From assembly GCA_016206955.1 (NCBI GenBank), contig JACQQO010000030.1, positions 1 to 16,933 of the forward strand: a stretch of DNA of 16,933 nt. The letters are read 5' to 3'. This DNA comes from Candidatus Omnitrophota bacterium (GTDB lineage: Bacteria; Omnitrophota; Omnitrophia; Omnitrophales; Danuiimicrobiaceae). Below are positions 13,905-16,933 of the stretch, in pieces. The translations under genes were made by a program, and so were the position numbers. Under the pieces are notes generated by a model that was not told the origin of the DNA, searched no databases, and was given only the letters and a program-made list of their open reading frames with translations. Within the stretch, counting starts at the first letter, position 1. The number at the start of each line of letters is the position of its first letter.

Positions 13905-15112
13905 TCCCACAGAAAAAAAAGCGTTTTTTGTGCCGCTTGAAGCCTGACTTTGGCACGGTCGCCCGATAATAAAAGTTTAAAGACACGTGTTTTTGTGGAA
14001 TCTGAAATGGCTACATAAACCAGACCTACAGGCTTCGATTTCGTTCCGCCCGTTGGTCCCGCAATGCCGGTGATGCCGATTCCGAGGGTGGTTTGATAGC
14101 GCTCACGAATCGCTTTGGCCATCGCTTGAGCTACCGACTTCGAAACGGCGCCTTCTTTCGCCATTAAGGCGTTTGAAATGCCGAGTTCCCCTATTTTGAT
14201 CTGATTGGCATAGGCAACTAAGCCGCCTCTAAAATAACGGGATGAACCAGGAACATCGGTGACTTTCTCCGCCAAAAGGCCGCCGGTACAACTTTCCGCA
14301 ATCGAAAGTGTTTGCCTTCGTCTTGCCAGACGATCACCAATAACGGAAGCAAATGATTTGCCTTCGAAACTATATAAAAAATAGCTTAACTTTCGCTTAA
14401 GTTCGCGGCGTAATAAAGACAGTAACTTTTCATCTTGAGCTTTGATTCGAATTTTGACTTCTCCAATTTCCGGATAAATTCCAAATTCAAACGTTCTACC
14501 TTTGAAAAATTTCGAACCCAGCTTCCGCATCACTTGCGTTTCGTAAAGTCCGGCGATTCTTGCTTCAAGCCAATAGGACCGTTTCCTATTTCTGAATTTA
14601 TTCTGAATGAGACCGCGGACAAGCGAGTCAAACATGTTTGAAAGTTCTCTGGGAACGCCCGGCAGAACGATGAGGAGTTTACGATTCCTGAACACATAAA
14701 AACCCAAAGCAATTCCGAAACGATTCAGCAAAGGCTTTGCCACTTTAGGCAAAAATGCTTCGCGGCGCGTCATCAAAGGCGCGCTTCGGCCGAGCTTCCT
14801 AAAATAGCGGACAATATGTTGATATTGTCTGGCATCAAATTTAAGGCCGCATCCCAAAAATTTAGCAACGGCTTCTCGCGTGATATCGTCTGGCGTTGGG
14901 CCAAGACCTCCGGTGACAATGATTAAGTCTGAACGGCGGAAGGCACGCGAAAGCGTATCCTGAATTTCCCTTTCTTTGTCCCGGCAGCTCACTTGATAGA
15001 CCACGTCGATATCAAGCTCTGTGACTCGCTTCGCCAGAAATTGAGCGTTGGTATTGAGTGTGCTTCCGTTTAGAAGTTCGGAACCGATATTGACTAGCTC
15101 ACATGTGGGCAT
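13886..15112 (-). CDS. cinA: CinA-family protein: molybdopterin-binding-like domain plus NMN deamidase domain
   Basis: A 408-residue two-domain protein. The N-terminal COG1058/MoCF-like domain (1-170) has NIGSELLNG (8-16) and VTGGLGPTPDDITREAV (66-82). A middle linker domain spans about 175-250. The C-terminal CinA/PncC domain (about 252-400) has SIAESCTGG (270-278) and GITGIAGPTGG (346-356), the signature of nicotinamide-nucleotide amidase. The N-terminal domain in characterised homologues acts as an ADP-ribose pyrophosphatase, so the protein probably serves pyridine-nucleotide salvage. The competence link in the name comes from Gram-positive relatives and should not be assumed here even though a pilus locus follows. 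Its ATG overlaps the pgpA end by 14 bases. Full family length. Confidence 0.93.
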   Translation of the reverse strand: MPTCELVNIGSELLNGSTLNTNAQFLAKRVTELDIDVVYQVSCRDKEREIQDTLSRAFRRSDLIIVTGGLGPTPDDITREAVAKFLGCGLKFDARQYQHIVRYFRKLGRSAPLMTRREAFLPKVAKPLLNRFGIALGFYVFRNRKLLIVLPGVPRELSNMFDSLVRGLIQNKFRNRKRSYWLEARIAGLYETQVMRKLGSKFFKGRTFEFGIYPEIGEVKIRIKAQDEKLLSLLRRELKRKLSYFLYSFEGKSFASVIGDRLARRRQTLSIAESCTGGLLAEKVTDVPGSSRYFRGGLVAYANQIKIGELGISNALMAKEGAVSKSVAQAMAKAIRERYQTTLGIGITGIAGPTGGTKSKPVGLVYVAISDSTKTRVFKLLLSGDRAKVRLQAAQKTLFFLWEWLIKP

Positions 15113-15551
15113 AACGAATTAAAATCTGAAGGATTAAGTTTGTGTAAATACCAGCTGCAACATCATCTAGAACAATACCAAATCCAGATGGAAAACGTTC
15201 AAGCCACCGGAGCGGCGGCGGCTTCAGAATATCAAAAAAACGAAATCCGATAAAGCCAATCAAAACCGTCGAAAAATTAAGGGGAATTCCTATAAAGCTC
15301 ACGAGAACACCGCAAACTTCATCAATTACAACTTGAGGAGGATCGTGAGCGTTGAGTTCGCGTGACGCAACGGCACTTGATGAGATGCCCACACAAAGGA
15401 AGATAAAGAATAAAACGATCAATAAAATGAAATGGCTGCTCGCAACCAAAACTAACAAAAGGCCAACAATGCTTCCAAGAGAACCGGGCGCAAATTTTAC
15501 ATGGCCGATAGGGCCGCAGGTGGCAATCCAAGAAGCAATTCGCCTGATCAT
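15099..15551 (-). CDS. pgpA: Phosphatidylglycerophosphatase A
   Basis: A 150-residue membrane enzyme that dephosphorylates phosphatidylglycerol phosphate to phosphatidylglycerol, the step right after PgsA. The PgpA signature is complete: FAPGSLGS (20-27), DPPQVVIDEVCG (70-81), FRFFDILKPPP (103-113) and GFGIVLDDVAAG (123-134), with Asp129/Asp130. Hydrophobic helices lie near 28-58, 82-102 and 134-146. The ATG overlaps the pgsA stop as ATGA (15548-15551), and the enzymes act consecutively. The same junction reads ATGAT, an unoccupied copy of the sequence duplicated around both insertions in this window. The 3' end overlaps cinA by 14 bases. Confidence 0.93.
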   Translation of the reverse strand: MIRRIASWIATCGPIGHVKFAPGSLGSIVGLLLVLVASSHFILLIVLFFIFLCVGISSSAVASRELNAHDPPQVVIDEVCGVLVSFIGIPLNFSTVLIGFIGFRFFDILKPPPLRWLERFPSGFGIVLDDVAAGIYTNLILQILIRYAHM

Positions 15552-16102
15552 ATTTTACCCAGTCGTTTGAAAAACAGAACGCCCGAGATGATGGTCACGA
15601 TATTCGCAACTAAAATTCCAATGTAATGAAGAACCTGAAGTGGAAGCAAAAAGGAACGATCAAGACCCGAATCCAAAGCCATTAAAAAAAGCAGGCTCGC
15701 ATAAACGGATGCGATTTGAAATCCAACTTTCACCTTCCCTGCCCATTCGGCGGGAATCACTCTTCCGCGTCTCAATCTAATGATGCGTGCCCATGTTACG
15801 GACACTTCGCGAATCAAAATGGGGAGAATCCAAATGAATGAGTAAAGTTTGAAAAATGAAAAAGTAATCATAAAACCGAGAATGAGCAATTTATCAGCAA
15901 TGGGATCGACTATTTTGCCTGTGGCAGTAACCATCGATTTCTTCCGAGCTAAATAGCCGTCCCACCAATCGGTGATACAAGCCGTCGTGAAAAGAAGAGT
16001 CACAAAAACTTCAATCATGAGGGTGCGGTTCCAAATTAAAAGCAGCGGGCTAATCATAGCGAGAAAAACGCGAAATGCGGTCAGCCGATTGGGGGTGATC
16101 AT
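15548..16102 (-). CDS. pgsA: CDP-diacylglycerol--glycerol-3-phosphate 3-phosphatidyltransferase
   Basis: A 184-residue integral membrane enzyme making phosphatidylglycerol phosphate from CDP-diacylglycerol. The CDP-alcohol phosphatidyltransferase signature is perfect: Asp48-Gly49, Ala52-Arg53, Gly62, Asp66 and Asp70 in DGYLARKKSMVTATGKIVDP, with Asp45 just before. The N-terminal ITPNRLTAFRV is typical for PgsA. About five or six hydrophobic helices. The ATG at 16102 lies in the ATGAT copy at the right end of the 93-bp repeat. The site GAGGTG five bases upstream comes from that repeat. Before insertion its ATG would have overlapped the rimO stop as ATGA. The stop overlaps pgpA. Confidence 0.94.
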   Translation of the reverse strand: MITPNRLTAFRVFLAMISPLLLIWNRTLMIEVFVTLLFTTACITDWWDGYLARKKSMVTATGKIVDPIADKLLILGFMITFSFFKLYSFIWILPILIREVSVTWARIIRLRRGRVIPAEWAGKVKVGFQIASVYASLLFLMALDSGLDRSFLLPLQVLHYIGILVANIVTIISGVLFFKRLGKI

Positions 16103-16200
16103 CCCACCACCTCTCTTTGGCCTGTAAGGCCAAACGAGTTTGCCGGATTTAGTGTTTTTAGCCGATGCGCCTTCGGCGCATAGAGAGGTGGTGGGATCAT
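16098..16200 (-). mobile_element. 93-bp non-coding MITE-like repeat sharing ends and target with the GIY-YIG element
   Basis: The element proper is 16103-16195. The tips are a perfect 14-bp inverted repeat (16103-16116 against 16182-16195, CCCACCACCTCTCT). Just inside lie two hairpins: TTTGGCCT-GTA-AGGCCAAA (16116-16134) and ATGCGCC-TTC-GGCGCAT (16165-16181), separated by 30 bases. ATGAT on the coding strand flanks both sides (16098-16102 and 16196-16200). Removing the element plus one ATGAT leaves a four-base ATGA overlap between rimO and pgsA. The outer nine bases of each end equal those of the element at 2726-3052. With no reading frame it looks like a non-autonomous derivative moved in trans. 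Structure is direct; relationship is by shared ends and target only, since the interiors differ. Confidence 0.82.
16108..16113 (-). promoter_or_regulatory. Element-borne ribosome binding site for pgsA
   Basis: The coding strand reads GAGGTG, five bases, then the pgsA ATG. It is six contiguous bases complementary to the 16S rRNA tail at good spacing. It forms part of the right terminal repeat. In the transcript the perfect left repeat could pair with and hide it. Confidence 0.62.
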
Positions 16201-16933
16201 TCAGACTTAAGATACCATGCGGTTAAATCATATTCTTTCGCAGCTTCTACTCTTGCCAATACAAACTGACCTTCCTTCAATAAAATCCCCTGAGGCGCAT
16301 GAACGTAAATGACTCCGTCCACTTCAGGCGCATCCATATAAGTCCGGCCAATATAGACATTTGGGTTTTGTTCGTCTCTCTGTTCAATCAAAACGGCAAA
16401 TGTTTTTCCGATCAATTGCTCATTATTCGCCTTCGAAATGGTTTGCTGAAGCTTCATTCCCTCATCGAAACGTCTTTCCTTCGCCCGCTTCGGTATCTGG
16501 CCGTTTAAAGTCGCCGCATGTGATCCTTCTTCGTTGGAATAAAGGAACATGCCGAGCCGCTCAAATTTTGCCCACTTCATAAATTCAAGCAATTCTTGAA
16601 ACCCAGATTCTGTTTCTCCGGGATAACCCACAATCAAAGTGGTGCGGATCGCGAGGTCCGGAATTTGATTCCTTAATTTTTCGATGAGGGCATATGTGGA
16701 CTTTTTGGTCATTCCGCGCCGCATGCTTTTTAAGATGGGATCGCTGATGTGTTGAAGCGGCATATCCAAATAATGACAGACCTTATCCAACGAACCGATG
16801 GCTTCAATTAATGATTCATTGACACAACTCGGATAAGCATAAAGAAGCCGAATCCATCTTAGATCTTTAATTTGGTTAAGCTCATCAAGCAATTTCGGAA
16901 GAAGGAATTTATTTTCCGTATCTCTTCCAAAAT
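16197..16933 (-). CDS. rimO: Ribosomal protein S12 methylthiotransferase RimO, C-terminal 244 residues (5' end outside window)
   Basis: The frame is open to the window edge (first full codon at 16931), beyond an internal TTG at 16892. Conserved RimO/MiaB-type segments appear in order: FGRDTENK at the edge, WIRLLYAYPS, HYLDMPLQHISDPILKSMRR, RTTLIVGYPGETESGF, LGMFLYSNEEGS and APEVDGVIYV in a C-terminal TRAM domain. The PLQH and GYPGETE motifs, LYAYP and the APEVDG end favour RimO over MiaB. RimO adds a methylthio group to an Asp of ribosomal protein S12 using radical SAM chemistry; its CxxxCxxC cluster site would be upstream of the window. The TGA stop lies in the left ATGAT copy of the 93-bp repeat. 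The remaining length fits a protein of about 430-440 residues. Confidence 0.9.
   Translation of the reverse strand, partial: FGRDTENKFLLPKLLDELNQIKDLRWIRLLYAYPSCVNESLIEAIGSLDKVCHYLDMPLQHISDPILKSMRRGMTKKSTYALIEKLRNQIPDLAIRTTLIVGYPGETESGFQELLEFMKWAKFERLGMFLYSNEEGSHAATLNGQIPKRAKERRFDEGMKLQQTISKANNEQLIGKTFAVLIEQRDEQNPNVYIGRTYMDAPEVDGVIYVHAPQGILLKEGQFVLARVEAAKEYDLTAWYLKSE

Noticed and set aside
13886..15112. Functional link between cinA and pilus-driven DNA uptake.
   Set aside because: The competence association comes from a few Gram-positive operons with recA; here cinA sits with pgsA, pgpA and thpR and has its own metabolic signature motifs. Adjacency to the pilus locus alone is weak evidence.

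Overview
This window comes from a diderm bacterium and reads almost entirely from the minus strand. It joins a lipid and housekeeping operon (right end) to a nearly complete type IV pilus (T4P) assembly and regulation locus. A PilQ secretin implies an outer membrane. The class III pilins with short leaders, the GspE-type ATPases and the rimO-pgsA-pgpA-cinA-thpR order suggest an uncultured lineage such as Omnitrophota or a relative. That placement is a weak inference from the look of the proteins; no marker gene here settles it.

Layout in transcription order, right to left. (1) 16933-13344: rimO (5' part outside), a 93-bp non-coding mobile repeat, pgsA, pgpA, cinA, thpR. (2) 13266-4932: a good sigma70-type promoter, then a free-standing MshEN (cyclic-di-GMP-type) domain protein, two tandem GspE/PilB ATPases, pilC, the pilS-pilR two-component system and a minor pilin overlapping the pilR end. 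(3) 4796-4200: a sigma54-like promoter, the major-type pilin gene and a Rho-independent terminator. (4) 4197-1: a possible promoter, pilM, an inserted GIY-YIG nuclease gene, pilN, pilO, a short pilP-like gene and pilQ (3' part outside). Most junctions overlap or are only a few bases apart, so translational coupling is widespread. There is no gene-free stretch over 300 bases. The longest, 4731-4931 and 13183-13343, hold the two best promoter candidates. No tRNA, rRNA or CRISPR was seen.

The pieces fit one machine: ATPase(s), PilC platform, PilMNOP alignment complex, PilQ outer-membrane pore, and pilins whose transcription PilS/PilR probably controls through sigma54. A retraction ATPase (PilT), the prepilin peptidase (PilD) and other minor pilins are not in the window.

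The most unusual thing is a pair of related insertions. At 2726-3052 (327 bp, carrying the GIY-YIG gene) and 16103-16195 (93 bp, no gene) the ends are the inverted repeat CCCACCACC...GGTGGTGGG. Each is flanked on the coding strand by a direct duplication of ATGAT. In both cases ATGAT is the overlapping stop/start junction of two operon genes (pilM/pilN TAATG; rimO/pgsA ATGA). The duplication therefore leaves the upstream stop and the downstream start intact. The right end of the element carries a Shine-Dalgarno-like AGGTG five bases before the downstream ATG. The GIY-YIG reading frame takes both its ATG and its TGA from the duplicated target. This looks like a small mobile element that exploits start/stop overlaps in operons; I do not recognise it as a described family.
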